From Bryobacterales bacterium (GTDB lineage: Bacteria; Acidobacteriota; Terriglobia; Bryobacterales; Bryobacteraceae): DNA of 37,821 nt. A program made the translations under genes and the position numbers. Positions 1 to 6,902 of this stretch are shown piece by piece; the stretch's first letter is position 1; each line of letters starts with the position of its first letter. Location: the NCBI GenBank assembly GCA_025463005.1, contig JAOAPR010000157.1, forward strand, positions 1 through 37,821. Direction: 5' to 3'. Below the pieces are notes generated by a model, which made no database searches, was not told the DNA's origin, and worked only from the letters and a program-made list of their open reading frames with translations.

Positions 1-407
1 ATCCGGAGGAGTCCAAGAAGAAAGGGATATTGTTCTTCGGCGGCGACGCTAAATTCGGCTCTTGGAACGACGCATCGGGATGGCTCACCGCGTTCGAAGC
101 CTCCACTGGCGTCGAGCGGTGGAAATACCACGCCAGTAAGCCGATGATCGGAGGCGTTATAGCCACCGCTGGTGACGTGGTGTTTACCGGCGAACTAAAC
201 GGGAATTTCGAAGCCTTCGACGCGAAGAGCGGAGATGTTCTCTACACGCACAGTGTCGGCGGTCCAATCGCTGGAGGCCTGGTCAGCTATGCTTCCGGTG
301 GCAAGCAATACGTAGCTGTCGTTTCTGGTTACGTTGGCATTTACAACATGGCAGCGCCTGACCTGGGTGGGGCGAAGCCGACGATCACTATTTTCGCTCT
401 CAAGTAG
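1..407 (+). CDS. PQQ-dependent dehydrogenase, C-terminal fragment
   Basis: The reading frame is open from the window edge (first full codon at base 3) to a TAG at 405-407, so this is the last ~134 residues of a gene that starts outside. It shows the end of an eight-bladed PQQ propeller: a W-motif-like stretch 'GWLTAFEASTGVERWKY' followed by 'GGVIATAGDVVFTGELNGNFEAFDAKSG', and the typical closing 'GGPIAGGLVSYASGGKQYVAVVSG'. Such proteins oxidise alcohols or sugars in the periplasm with pyrroloquinoline quinone and pass electrons to a cytochrome c. The substrate cannot be told because the active-site part is missing. The next gene follows 19 bases downstream on the same strand. Confidence 0.85.
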   Translation, partial: PEESKKKGILFFGGDAKFGSWNDASGWLTAFEASTGVERWKYHASKPMIGGVIATAGDVVFTGELNGNFEAFDAKSGDVLYTHSVGGPIAGGLVSYASGGKQYVAVVSGYVGIYNMAAPDLGGAKPTITIFALK

Positions 408-426
408 CGCGCAGAGAGGGAAACGC

Positions 427-1272
427 ATGGATCTGCGCAAGTTCAATTGCACCGATCGCTTCGTACCGGTCATCGGCCAAGGGACCTGGTACACCGAAGC
501 CGACGACCGCGACTCTGCCATCGCCGCGCTGCGCTTAGGCCTCGATCTCAGCATGACCCACATCGACACCGCCGAGATGTACTTGTCAGGTCAGGCAGAG
601 GAATGGGTCGGGGAGGCAATCGACGGCCGGCGTGACGAGGTTTTCCTGGTGTCCAAGGTTCTTCCGCAGAACGCATCACGACACGGCACCATAGCGGCTT
701 GCGAGGGCTCGCTCGCCCGCCTCAACACCGACCACCTGGATTCCTATCTTCTTCACTGGCGCGGTAGTATTCCGCTGGAAGAAACCGTCGCCGCTTTCGA
801 CCAGCTTCGACGCGACGGCAAGATTCTTTCGTGGGGTGTCAGCAACTTCGATGTGAAGGATTTGCAAGAGCTCAAGGCAATCTCCAGCGAAAGCCACGAG
901 GTGTGCGATCAGGTCCTGTATCACTTGCGGGAGCGCGCCATCGAACATGCGGTGCTGCCGTGGTGCGAGCAGCATAATATCGCTGTGGTGGCCTACAGCC
1001 CTTTTGGGCACGGAGATTTTCCGGATTCTCATTCGCGCGGCGGCCGGCTGCTGCGGCAGATCGCAGAAGCCCATCGTGCCACACCTCGCCAAGTCGCCCT
1101 GCGATTCCTGCTGCGAAAACCTTCGGTGTTTGTTATTCCCAGGGCCACTAGTCCCGAGCACGTCGAAGAAAACGCTGACGCAGGCGACCTCCAGCTCACG
1201 GAAACCGAAATAGCGCGGATAGATAAGGCTTTTCCGCTTGGCCCGCCCCCGGCCGAACTCCCTATGCTCTAG
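427..1272 (+). CDS. Aldo/keto reductase
   Basis: A 281-residue cytosolic NAD(P)H-dependent oxidoreductase of the AKR superfamily (TIM barrel). The catalytic tetrad is visible: Asp47 and Tyr52 in 'HIDTAEMY', Lys77 in 'LVSKVLP', His110 in 'YLLHW'. The later 'WGVSNF' motif and the cofactor-binding 'VIPRATSPEHVEENADA' near the C terminus are also typical. The ATG at 427 is preferred over in-frame starts further upstream, which overlap the dehydrogenase, because an AGAGAGGG ribosome site precedes it and the family N terminus begins here. It probably shares a transcript with the PQQ dehydrogenase. It ends 13 bases before the convergent BON gene. The substrate is unknown. Confidence 0.88.
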   Translation: MDLRKFNCTDRFVPVIGQGTWYTEADDRDSAIAALRLGLDLSMTHIDTAEMYLSGQAEEWVGEAIDGRRDEVFLVSKVLPQNASRHGTIAACEGSLARLNTDHLDSYLLHWRGSIPLEETVAAFDQLRRDGKILSWGVSNFDVKDLQELKAISSESHEVCDQVLYHLRERAIEHAVLPWCEQHNIAVVAYSPFGHGDFPDSHSRGGRLLRQIAEAHRATPRQVALRFLLRKPSVFVIPRATSPEHVEENADAGDLQLTETEIARIDKAFPLGPPPAELPML

Positions 1273-1285
1273 CGCGAGAAGAATT

Positions 1286-1966
1286 TCAGGGCTCGACTTC
1301 GATGTGATTCTCAACCGCGGTGATCCCGGGAGCGGACCACGCGGCGTGCTCGGCTTCCTGCTTCTCCGCCCAGGACCTCACGGATCCATACAGCTTTACC
1401 GTGGTGCCTTCTACGTCCACACTAATGCGCCTGGCGTCGACTTCAGCACTCCGAAGAAGAGCTTTCACAACCGCTTCCTGGACCTGTGACGGCGAAACCT
1501 TGGGCCTGACTTCGATATTGTTCGTGATGCCGGTTACGCCCTTTAGCTTTTTTATGGCAGACTCGGCGAGTCGCTTTTGAAACTGCCACCTTACGTCGCC
1601 TTCCAGGGTCACCCAGCCGTTTTTCACCGTGACCTTGATCCGGTCACTCGGGATAAACAAGTGACTCTCCAGCGCCCGGACAGCATTGTGGGCGATCTCC
1701 GCGTCGGTGGATGCTAAATCCGGCTTGACTTCAAGATCGTTCGCGACGGCGCGTACTCCATGGACCCGTTTGACGGCCTGCTCGGCCTCATCTTTTATCC
1801 AGTAGCTAGGTACGACACCCGAAAGCGTAACCACTCCGTCCTTTACCGCAATCGCGATCTGATCTACGACCGGCGGCGGAATCTCCGGATCCCACTGGAG
1901 CTCATGGAGCACCTTTTCGTGAAGCTGCTGATCGACGTTCGTCGCGACCGGGGTTGGCGTGCTCAT
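1286..1966 (-). CDS. Triple BON-domain protein
   Basis: A 226-residue protein made of three BON (bacterial OsmY and nodulation) domains at about 13-82, 88-155 and 159-226. Each has the pattern '[10 protein letters not shown] / [10 protein letters not shown] / VEGTTVKLYG' followed by 'A...V.GV..V.N.IEV'. BON domains are thought to bind phospholipid or membrane surfaces and occur in stress proteins such as OsmY. No signal peptide or membrane helix is seen, so export is uncertain. The ATG at 1966 lies four bases after the HdeD-like gene's stop. An in-frame ATG at 2011 would overlap that gene and was not chosen. It is a close paralogue, with the same three-domain layout, of the gene at 9068-9739. 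It is the second gene of an operon behind the sigma54-like promoter at 2598-2613. Confidence 0.85.
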   Translation of the reverse strand: MSTPTPVATNVDQQLHEKVLHELQWDPEIPPPVVDQIAIAVKDGVVTLSGVVPSYWIKDEAEQAVKRVHGVRAVANDLEVKPDLASTDAEIAHNAVRALESHLFIPSDRIKVTVKNGWVTLEGDVRWQFQKRLAESAIKKLKGVTGITNNIEVRPKVSPSQVQEAVVKALLRSAEVDARRISVDVEGTTVKLYGSVRSWAEKQEAEHAAWSAPGITAVENHIEVEP

Positions 1967-1970
1967 AGGC

Positions 1971-2564
1971 CTAAGTCGCGCGGCGATGCTCCCAGTCCCC
2001 AGCTGGGACATCTGAATTCGTCTCCGAAGCCCTCATCCACGCGCGCAGGCGGAATGCGAGTGCGATAAGCAAAACTCCAAAGACGAAAGCATAGGCGCCG
2101 ATCCACAAGGCCAAGGCAATCGCGCCGGCGAAGGGCACGGCGATCAAGAAGATCCCGATCATAAGTGAGGCCACGCCGCCCAGTACAAGCAGCCATTCGT
2201 TCCTGATCTGTGTTCGAAGCTTGACGGCGGCGAGGATCTCGAGAATTCCCGTTACCAGCGCCCACGCCGCCACCAAGTAGACCAGGAATAGTGTCGTAAT
2301 TACGGGCCAGACGACCGTCACGGCCCATGCAGCGATTCCGGCCAGACCCTCGAGCACCAATACGCCCCACCGTTCATGAGATCGGGCTGCTCGTACCGCT
2401 CCAATGATGCTCAAAATACCGTCGATGAGCGCGTAGGCGCCGAATAGCAGCACCAGGGCGCTTACCGTAAGCCCCGGCGAAACCACCGTGATCACCGCGA
2501 ACAAAATCGCGACGATACCGCGGAGCAACAGTGACCACCAGTTTCTGGCAAGCACTACGCGCAT
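1971..2564 (-). CDS. HdeD-like (DUF308) membrane protein
   Basis: A 197-residue integral membrane protein with about six hydrophobic helices, for example 'GIVAILFAVITVVSPGLTV', 'VLLFGAYALIDGILSIIGA', 'LVYLVAAWALVTGILEIL' and 'WIGAYAFVFGVLLIALAF'. The duplicated pattern of G-L-x-x-I and 'GAYALIDGIL' is characteristic of the HdeD/DUF308 family. The E. coli member belongs to the acid-resistance island, but its mechanism is unclear. A GGGAG ribosome site (2572-2576) sits seven bases before the ATG. The sigma54-like promoter at 2598-2613 predicts a 5' leader of about 23 bases. It forms a tight two-gene operon with the BON protein, which suggests a shared role in envelope stress (inference). Confidence 0.86.
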   Translation of the reverse strand: MRVVLARNWWSLLLRGIVAILFAVITVVSPGLTVSALVLLFGAYALIDGILSIIGAVRAARSHERWGVLVLEGLAGIAAWAVTVVWPVITTLFLVYLVAAWALVTGILEILAAVKLRTQIRNEWLLVLGGVASLMIGIFLIAVPFAGAIALALWIGAYAFVFGVLLIALAFRLRAWMRASETNSDVPAGDWEHRRAT

Positions 2565-2597
2565 TCGTTCGCTCCCTTCGTCTGTTAGTGGGCGGAT

Positions 2598-2613
2598 TGC
2601 ATGCGCGGTTCCA
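2598..2613 (-). promoter_or_regulatory. Sigma54-like promoter of hdeD-BON operon
   Basis: On the minus strand the sequence reads TGGAACCGCGCATGCA. It fits the -24/-12 pattern TGGCACG-N4-TTGCW, with GG and GC exactly ten bases apart. The predicted transcription start is near 2588, about 23 bases before the HdeD start codon. Confidence 0.6.
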
Positions 2614-2680
2614 ATAAAATCCGTTCCCCACTGACCGTGAGCCGCGCATTCAGTCCGATCACGGGGGGCTGCACTCCGTC

Positions 2681-2712
2681 GTCCACGCGATAGACTCGTC
2701 GATTAATCGACG
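2681..2712. promoter_or_regulatory. Candidate sigma54-activator sites (palindromes)
   Basis: A perfect 16-base palindrome, CGTCGATTAATCGACG, lies at 2697-2712, centred about 117 bases upstream of the predicted HdeD transcription start. Next to it at 2681-2695 is GTCCACGCGATAGAC, nearly the 8876 palindrome with one extra base. The shared pattern GTC-N-A-N4-T-N-GAC recurs upstream of other sigma54-like promoters in the window. The sites overlap the 3' end of the DUF2007 gene. Binding by the activator encoded at 13449-14504 is inferred. Confidence 0.45.
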
Positions 2713-3035
2713 GAATCACCACACTCTTTTCGCGGAAGTAACCCATGTTCGCACTCGAACTCTTTTTCAGCCGCTTCCGCCGCCGCTGGACCGGCCTTCT
2801 GGGCCTCGGCAATCAACTTCAGCGCCAATTCCGCATGCTGACGGGCAACTTTGATTTCAAAGGGCAGATTCGGAAGGACCGGATCGCCGACCAGCACTGT
2901 CGGGATCCCATTGGCTTCCAGAAGAGCCTTTAGGGAAAGGGCTTCGACCTCAGCGGTGCTGCTGGCCTCGGCGTGGTACACGGTTTGAAGATCTAAATCG
3001 GCCGAAGCGTCAGCTTGTTCAGACACACTATCCAT
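2703..3035 (-). CDS. DUF2007-type putative signal-transducing protein
   Basis: A 110-residue soluble protein. Residues 16-82 match the small DUF2007 alpha-beta fold: 'TVYHAEASSTAEVEALSLKA', then 'LLEANGIPTVLVGDPVLPNL', then 'IKVARQHAELALKLIAEAQ'. The C terminus adds an alanine/glutamate helix and two cysteines (Cys95 and Cys105), a possible metal or redox pair. The biochemical function is not known. The ATG at 3035 is chosen because a GAGGGGAG ribosome site lies ten bases upstream; in-frame ATGs at 3059 and 3110 have none, and the sigma54-like promoter at 3067-3082 would start transcription near 3056. It is divergent from the baeRF gene. Confidence 0.72.
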   Translation of the reverse strand: MDSVSEQADASADLDLQTVYHAEASSTAEVEALSLKALLEANGIPTVLVGDPVLPNLPFEIKVARQHAELALKLIAEAQKAGPAAAEAAEKEFECEHGLLPRKECGDSVD

Positions 3036-3066
3036 ACGAATGCGGCTCCCCTCAACCATTCGTTCG

Positions 3067-3082
3067 TGCAACCGAAGCGCCA
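3067..3082 (-). promoter_or_regulatory. Sigma54-like promoter of DUF2007 gene
   Basis: The minus strand reads TGGCGCTTCGGTTGCA, with a perfect TTGCA -12 element, a TGGC -24 element and correct ten-base spacing. Predicted start near 3056, about 21 bases before the start codon at 3035. It is back to back with the plus-strand site at 3105-3120. Between their -24 elements lies the inverted repeat GTCGC-CC-GCGAC (3083-3094). Confidence 0.62.
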
Positions 3083-3104
3083 GTCGCCCGCGACGTCCGC
3101 TGTA

Positions 3105-3120
3105 TGGCACGGGAGGTGCA
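3105..3120 (+). promoter_or_regulatory. Sigma54-like promoter of baeRF-dsbA pair
   Basis: TGGCACGGGAGGTGCA has a perfect TGGCACG -24 element and a GTGCA -12 element with correct spacing. The predicted start is about 3131, which falls on an ATG and upstream of the ATG at 3137. The GGGAGG ribosome site at 3123-3128 would then not be transcribed. Either the transcript is leaderless, the start lies a few bases off, or this match is not used. Confidence 0.5.
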
Positions 3121-3136
3121 TGGGGAGGCGATGATC

Positions 3137-4387
3137 ATGCCCCACCCATGGACTGACTCGACGGCTGCGCCTGAGAAACGTACTCGCAAGAGCAGCCCGG
3201 AGCTATCAGATACTGTCACCTTTGAGGATCTGAGGTTTCTGGCTCATGCACAGGGACTGTGCATCACGATGGCGATTACGATTCCTGACCCCACGCAAGT
3301 CCAAATTCATTTGAAGAACGCAATACGAGACATCGAAAAGGGATTGAGTAGCCGGGGACTCGACGCCTCCAAGGCCACAGAACTGGTTGAACCGCTCCAT
3401 TCGTTCGCTGTCAGAATAGAGGCAGACAAGGCTTGGGGTGTAGAGCTTGTGCTTTTTCGGTCTTGGGACATCCTACGCGGCTTCCGGCTAAGCGAGTTGT
3501 CAGGAAATGGAGCTGCCAAGGAGTTTGTGGTGACGGGGGACCGCTTCCAAATCCGGCCGCTGCTCCCATCAATGAGCCGGGACCAGCGATTTTACGTGCT
3601 CGCATTGAGCCAGAAACACGTTCGCCTCTTTCTTTGCACCTTTCGTGCCGTTCAGGAAATCCCGCTAGTCGGAATAGCGCCTCAGAATCTCGAAACTTGG
3701 CTGCACAACCGAATACCGGACCACGTGCTGGACAATCGCGCGAAAGCGGGTCCTTCGGTGGGCTCCATGCAAGGAGTAATGTTCGGCACCAGTACGGATC
3801 GTGATCGGCACGATGAGTACCTGACTCATTTCTTCAAAGAGATCGACAAAGGATTGCATAAAGTTCTGGCCGGCCAAAATCTGCCGCTATTACTGGCAGG
3901 GGTGGAACCTGAGATAGCGCTTTATCGGAAGGTAAATACCTACCCGCAATTGTTGGAGTCGGGGGTTCATGGCTCGCCGGACGGGTTAACGCATGGCGAT
4001 CTGCACACAAGGGCCGTGGAGGCGGTGAAGCACACTTTCTCCGCGCCGCTTAGAAAAGTTCTCCGCGATTTTAAAGACTTCCGTGACACGAATCGAGTGT
4101 CCTTCAGCATTCCGGAAATCTTGAAGCGGGCCCAGGAAGGACGCGTCGCCGATCTATTGATTCGGAAGGATGCAGAGTATCTCGGCACGTGGAACGGCGT
4201 CACGATGCAGATTAAGAAGGGGCCGGCGTCAACACAGCGTCTTTCGCCCCAAGCCATTTCGGAGCAAGACAGCGATCTGCTCAACCTGGCCGCTCTGGAG
4301 ACCCTGTCACACCGCGGAAAAGTCTTTGCCCTGAAGCGTTCCGAAATGCCCCTGGAATCGGACGCGGCGGCGCTGCTCCGTTTTTGA
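3137..4387 (+). CDS. baeRF-family (bacterial eRF1-like) protein
   Basis: A 416-residue soluble protein that I place in the bacterial archaeo-eukaryotic release factor families (baeRF, probably family 7). The features are an N-terminal 'TFEDLRFLAHAQG...ITIPDP' segment followed by a helical 'IHLKNAIRDIEKGLSSRG', the central 'FYVLALSQKHVRLFLCTF', a conserved 'HDEYLTHFFKEIDKGLHKVL' with 'LPLLLAGVEPEIALYRKVN', and the C-terminal 'DLLNLAALETLSHRGKVFAL'. These proteins resemble eRF1 without the stop-codon-reading tip, and are proposed to act on ribosomes or RNA under stress. The start at 3137 follows a GGGAGG by eight bases; ATGs at 3104 and 3131 fit less well. It is followed 22 bases later by the DsbA-like gene. 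Family confidence is moderate because it rests on motif memory. Confidence 0.7.
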   Translation: MPHPWTDSTAAPEKRTRKSSPELSDTVTFEDLRFLAHAQGLCITMAITIPDPTQVQIHLKNAIRDIEKGLSSRGLDASKATELVEPLHSFAVRIEADKAWGVELVLFRSWDILRGFRLSELSGNGAAKEFVVTGDRFQIRPLLPSMSRDQRFYVLALSQKHVRLFLCTFRAVQEIPLVGIAPQNLETWLHNRIPDHVLDNRAKAGPSVGSMQGVMFGTSTDRDRHDEYLTHFFKEIDKGLHKVLAGQNLPLLLAGVEPEIALYRKVNTYPQLLESGVHGSPDGLTHGDLHTRAVEAVKHTFSAPLRKVLRDFKDFRDTNRVSFSIPEILKRAQEGRVADLLIRKDAEYLGTWNGVTMQIKKGPASTQRLSPQAISEQDSDLLNLAALETLSHRGKVFALKRSEMPLESDAAALLRF

Positions 4388-4409
4388 CACAAACGCAGGA
4401 GGTTGAAAA

Positions 4410-4973
4410 GTGACCACTCTGACATCCGCAAAGCTGGTTCTACCAGTCAGCGAACGGGATCACATCCGAGGATCCGCGAACGCGCCGGTGACGCTGGTGG
4501 AGTACGGCGACTTCGAGTGCCCCTACTGTGGAGCGGCCTATGGGATCCTCGAGGAACTCAGACAGCGCGTTGGAGAGCTATTCAGGCTGGTATATCGGCA
4601 TTTTCCGTTAACCCAAATCCATCCGCACGCGGAACCCGCTGCCGAGACTGCAGAAGCAGCGGGGGTAAAGGGCCGATTCTGGTCAATGCATGACATCCTG
4701 TTCACACATCAACAGGCTGTCGAACTTCCGCGACTGATCGAATACGGAACTCAGCTCGGCCTCGATGCGGCCTGGTTGGTTGAGGTTCTGAGAGCCCGCT
4801 CATTTCTGGAACGCATTCGCGAGGATTTCGTCAGCGGCGTCCGCAGCGGCGTAAGCGGTACCCCGACTTTCTTTCTGGAGGGCCTGCGCTACGAACAGCC
4901 CGTCAACTTGCCCTCGCTGGAGCACGCTATCCAGGAAACCGCCAAGCGTAAGCTGGGAGCCACGGCCAGCTAG
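4410..4973 (+). CDS. DsbA-family thioredoxin-fold oxidoreductase
   Basis: A 187-residue thioredoxin-fold protein with a CPYC active site (Cys37-Pro-Tyr-Cys40) after 'VTLVEYGDFE', and a cis-proline loop 'SGTPTFF' (Pro152). The helical insert 'HPHAEPAAETAEAAG...FWSMHDILF' is typical of the Thioredoxin_4/DsbA-like group found in bacterial stress and NhaA-linked proteins. No signal peptide is visible, so it is probably cytosolic and acts as a thiol-disulphide oxidoreductase. It starts with GTG at 4410, seven bases after an AGGAGG (4397-4402). It is probably cotranscribed with the baeRF gene. Confidence 0.86.
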   Translation: MTTLTSAKLVLPVSERDHIRGSANAPVTLVEYGDFECPYCGAAYGILEELRQRVGELFRLVYRHFPLTQIHPHAEPAAETAEAAGVKGRFWSMHDILFTHQQAVELPRLIEYGTQLGLDAAWLVEVLRARSFLERIREDFVSGVRSGVSGTPTFFLEGLRYEQPVNLPSLEHAIQETAKRKLGATAS

Positions 4974-4987
4974 GTCGATACATAGAC
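4974..4987. promoter_or_regulatory. Candidate sigma54-activator site
   Basis: GTCGATACATAGAC begins right after the DsbA stop codon. It matches GTC-N-A-N4-T-N-GAC fully and agrees with the perfect palindrome at 8876-8889 in 10 of 14 bases. Its centre is about 126 bases upstream of the predicted start from the promoter at 5081-5096. Confidence 0.42.
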
Positions 4988-5080
4988 GAGCCGCGCGCGA
5001 ACAGTCGACGCTGGCTCAAGATGGGCACGGTAAAGTATCGCCTAACGCTTGACTACAGAGCAAAAAACTGCGGGCTGACT

Positions 5081-5096
5081 TGGCATCGCAACTGCG
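5081..5096 (+). promoter_or_regulatory. Sigma54-like promoter of exported protein gene
   Basis: TGGCATCGCAACTGCG has TGGCA and TGC elements with correct GG-to-GC spacing; the last base departs from the usual A/T. Predicted start near 5107, giving a leader of about 40 bases with a GGGAGG ribosome site at 5135-5140. Confidence 0.55.
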
Positions 5097-5146
5097 TCGA
5101 CCTTTGTCGCGGGAGCAGGCAATCGGCGAAGAAAGGGAGGAGTACC

Positions 5147-5764
5147 ATGTTCAACAATAGAACGGCTACGCCATGGAACCGAGGCCTTCGGATGGCAATC
5201 ACGGGGGGGTGCATGGCTGTGCTCGGCATTTGGTCGATGCAGCGCGCTACCGCAGACGAACGCGATAAGAAAACGATCGTGACGATCAGCGCGCCGGTAG
5301 AGGTTCCCGGCAAAGTTCTCCCGCCCGGAACCTACGTGTTCAAGCTCCTGGATTCCAGTTCAAATCGCAATATCGTCCAGATTTTCGACAAGGACGAGAA
5401 GCAGCTCTATGCAACCGTTCTGGCGGTCCCGGACTATCGGCTGAATCCGCCAGACAAGCCGCTCATAACGTTCGAAGAACGGCCCTCCGGCACGCCCATG
5501 GCCGTTAAAGCCTGGTTCTACCCTGGCGACGAATACGGGCAGCAGTTCGTGTACCCACGCAATCAGGCGGTTGAGATCGCCAAGCGGACCAATCAGAACG
5601 TCCTGTCCATGCGCGATGACATGGCAAAGCACATCTCGGCCCCGTCGAAGGCCGTCGGGGATGCAAGCGTTCAGGAATTACAGAAGACAGATGTCTCAGG
5701 TGTAAACCCATCCGGCGAAGCAGTTGAACTAACGGTGGTGGTTTCGACGACGCCTGTGAAGTGA
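5147..5764 (+). CDS. Acidobacterial exported protein of unknown function
   Basis: A 205-residue protein with a long, basic n-region and hydrophobic core ('RNGLR'-like basics, then 'MAITGGCMAVLGIWSM') ending near 'RATADERD', read as a Sec signal peptide cut near residue 37. The mature part has the pattern 'VPGKVLPPGTYVFKLLDSSS', 'NRNIVQIFDKDEKQLYATVL', 'PLITFEERPSGTPMAVKAWF' and 'YPGDEYGQQFVYPRNQAVEI'. I recognise this as a type widespread in acidobacterial genomes, but I know no function for it. The ATG at 5147 lies six bases after GGGAGG; the longer reading frame from 5021 lacks a signal peptide at its start and crosses the promoter. Its sigma54-like promoter suggests it is an envelope-stress protein. 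Confidence 0.75.
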   Translation: MFNNRTATPWNRGLRMAITGGCMAVLGIWSMQRATADERDKKTIVTISAPVEVPGKVLPPGTYVFKLLDSSSNRNIVQIFDKDEKQLYATVLAVPDYRLNPPDKPLITFEERPSGTPMAVKAWFYPGDEYGQQFVYPRNQAVEIAKRTNQNVLSMRDDMAKHISAPSKAVGDASVQELQKTDVSGVNPSGEAVELTVVVSTTPVK

Positions 5765-5788
5765 TCCCCGGGACGCGATCCGCCAGTG

Positions 5789-6190
5789 TCAGGAGATTTC
5801 GTTTCGGGAGGCTTCGAGGGCTGACCGGATCGCCCCCAGCAGGTCCTTCTCGCTGAACGGCTTGCTCAGAAACGCCACAGCGCCTCGCTGCAGCGCTTTC
5901 GCGCGAGCGTCTTCGTCCGCGTGCCCGCTGATAAAAATGATCGGAAGTAAGCGCTTCGATTCTAACAGGCGCTCGTGAAGTTCCAAACCACTCAGCCCTC
6001 CGGGCATGCGAAGGTCCAGAACCAGGCAATCCGCCTTATATCTGTGATTCAGGCTCAGGAATGCTTCGGCCGAAGAGAATTCGACGCTCCGATATCCAAC
6101 AGACCTGAGGAGGCTGCTGATGGAATCGCGCACCGACTGATCGTCATCGACGATGCCGACCAACCCAACCGGTTTTTCGTTTCTCAGCAT
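5789..6190 (-). CDS. Receiver-only response regulator
   Basis: A 133-residue receiver (REC) domain with the acidic cluster Asp15-Asp17 ('IVDDDQS'), phospho-acceptor Asp59 ('LVLDLRMP'), the 'FISGHAD' switch region and Lys110 ('LSKPFSEKD'). No output domain follows, so it may act like a CheY/DivK-type phosphate relay or sink. It is the last gene after the kinase and FixJ-type regulator on the same strand, 94 bases beyond the latter. The start is uncertain: ATG at 6190 fits the usual REC N terminus, while a GTG at 6253 would add 21 residues unlike the family. Its closest resemblance is to the FixJ receiver encoded next to it, which suggests a duplication. Confidence 0.8.
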   Translation of the reverse strand: MLRNEKPVGLVGIVDDDQSVRDSISSLLRSVGYRSVEFSSAEAFLSLNHRYKADCLVLDLRMPGGLSGLELHERLLESKRLLPIIFISGHADEDARAKALQRGAVAFLSKPFSEKDLLGAIRSALEASRNEIS

Positions 6191-6284
6191 CGAAAAACAA
6201 GACGAAAACTTCCTAGAAATACTAAAATAGCGTCTTACCGGCGGTTTTGCCACTATACCTTCGTATGGAGCAGCGGCCGTGGCG

Positions 6285-6902
6285 CTAGCCCGAGGATTCT
6301 AGTTTTTGGGCCATCCTCACCAGTTCTGCAAGCGACCCGGCCGACATTTTTTGCATGACTTGACCGCGCTGCAGTTTAACGGTCACCTCGCTTGTGCCGA
6401 GTTCGGCGGCGACCTGCTTGTTGAGCAATCCTCTAACGACCAATTGCATTACTTCGCGCTCGCGGGGGGTGAGCGACGCGTGCCGCTCTCGCAAACGCAC
6501 CAATTCGGCGTGGTGTTCCCTGGAAATACGGTCGCGCTCGATGGCCTGCCGAATTGCATCCAGCAGATCCTGATCGCGAAATGGCTTGGTCAGAAATTCG
6601 ACCGCGCCGTCCTTCATCGCGCGCACGGACATAGGGATGTCGGCATGACCCGTGATAAAAACGATCGGAATCATGGCGTCGGCCTGAATGAGCTCGCGCT
6701 GAAGATCCAGACCGCTGAGTCCTGGCAAACGTATATCCAGTACCAGGCATGCAGGTGCGTCCTGGCGGGTGCTCCCGAGAAAGTCCTGCGCCGAGATGAA
6801 CGTGAGAACCGTGAATCCCGCTGACCTGACAAGGCTATCCAGCGCCTCCCGGATGGATGGATCGTCGTCGACAACGTAGACAACCGGATTCTGCTTAGAC
6901 AT
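6285..6902 (-). CDS. FixJ/NarL-type response regulator
   Basis: A 205-residue two-domain regulator. The receiver domain spans ~1-125, with Asp12-14 ('VVDDDPS'), phospho-acceptor Asp56 ('[12 protein letters not shown]') and Lys106 ('LTKPFRDQD'). The LuxR/GerE-type helix-turn-helix spans ~138-200 ('[20 protein letters not shown]', '[20 protein letters not shown]'). The recognition helix has '[12 protein letters not shown]' where FixJ relatives usually have 'VKVHRxxxMxKM'. It activates transcription once phosphorylated by its partner kinase. It overlaps the kinase gene by eight bases (ATG at 6902, kinase stop at 6895), so the two are translationally coupled. Targets are unknown. Confidence 0.9.
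   Translation of the reverse strand: MSKQNPVVYVVDDDPSIREALDSLVRSAGFTVLTFISAQDFLGSTRQDAPACLVLDIRLPGLSGLDLQRELIQADAMIPIVFITGHADIPMSVRAMKDGAVEFLTKPFRDQDLLDAIRQAIERDRISREHHAELVRLRERHASLTPREREVMQLVVRGLLNKQVAAELGTSEVTVKLQRGQVMQKMSAGSLAELVRMAQKLESSG

Noticed and set aside
2585-2746. 53-codon minus-strand frame starting inside the DUF2007 gene
   Set aside because: Its text looks protein-like, but it overlaps the DUF2007 C terminus, lacks a ribosome site and covers both the hdeD sigma54-like promoter and the palindromes.
5021-5146. N-terminal extension of the exported protein
   Set aside because: The extension precedes the ribosome site and covers the promoter; the signal peptide fits a start at 5147.
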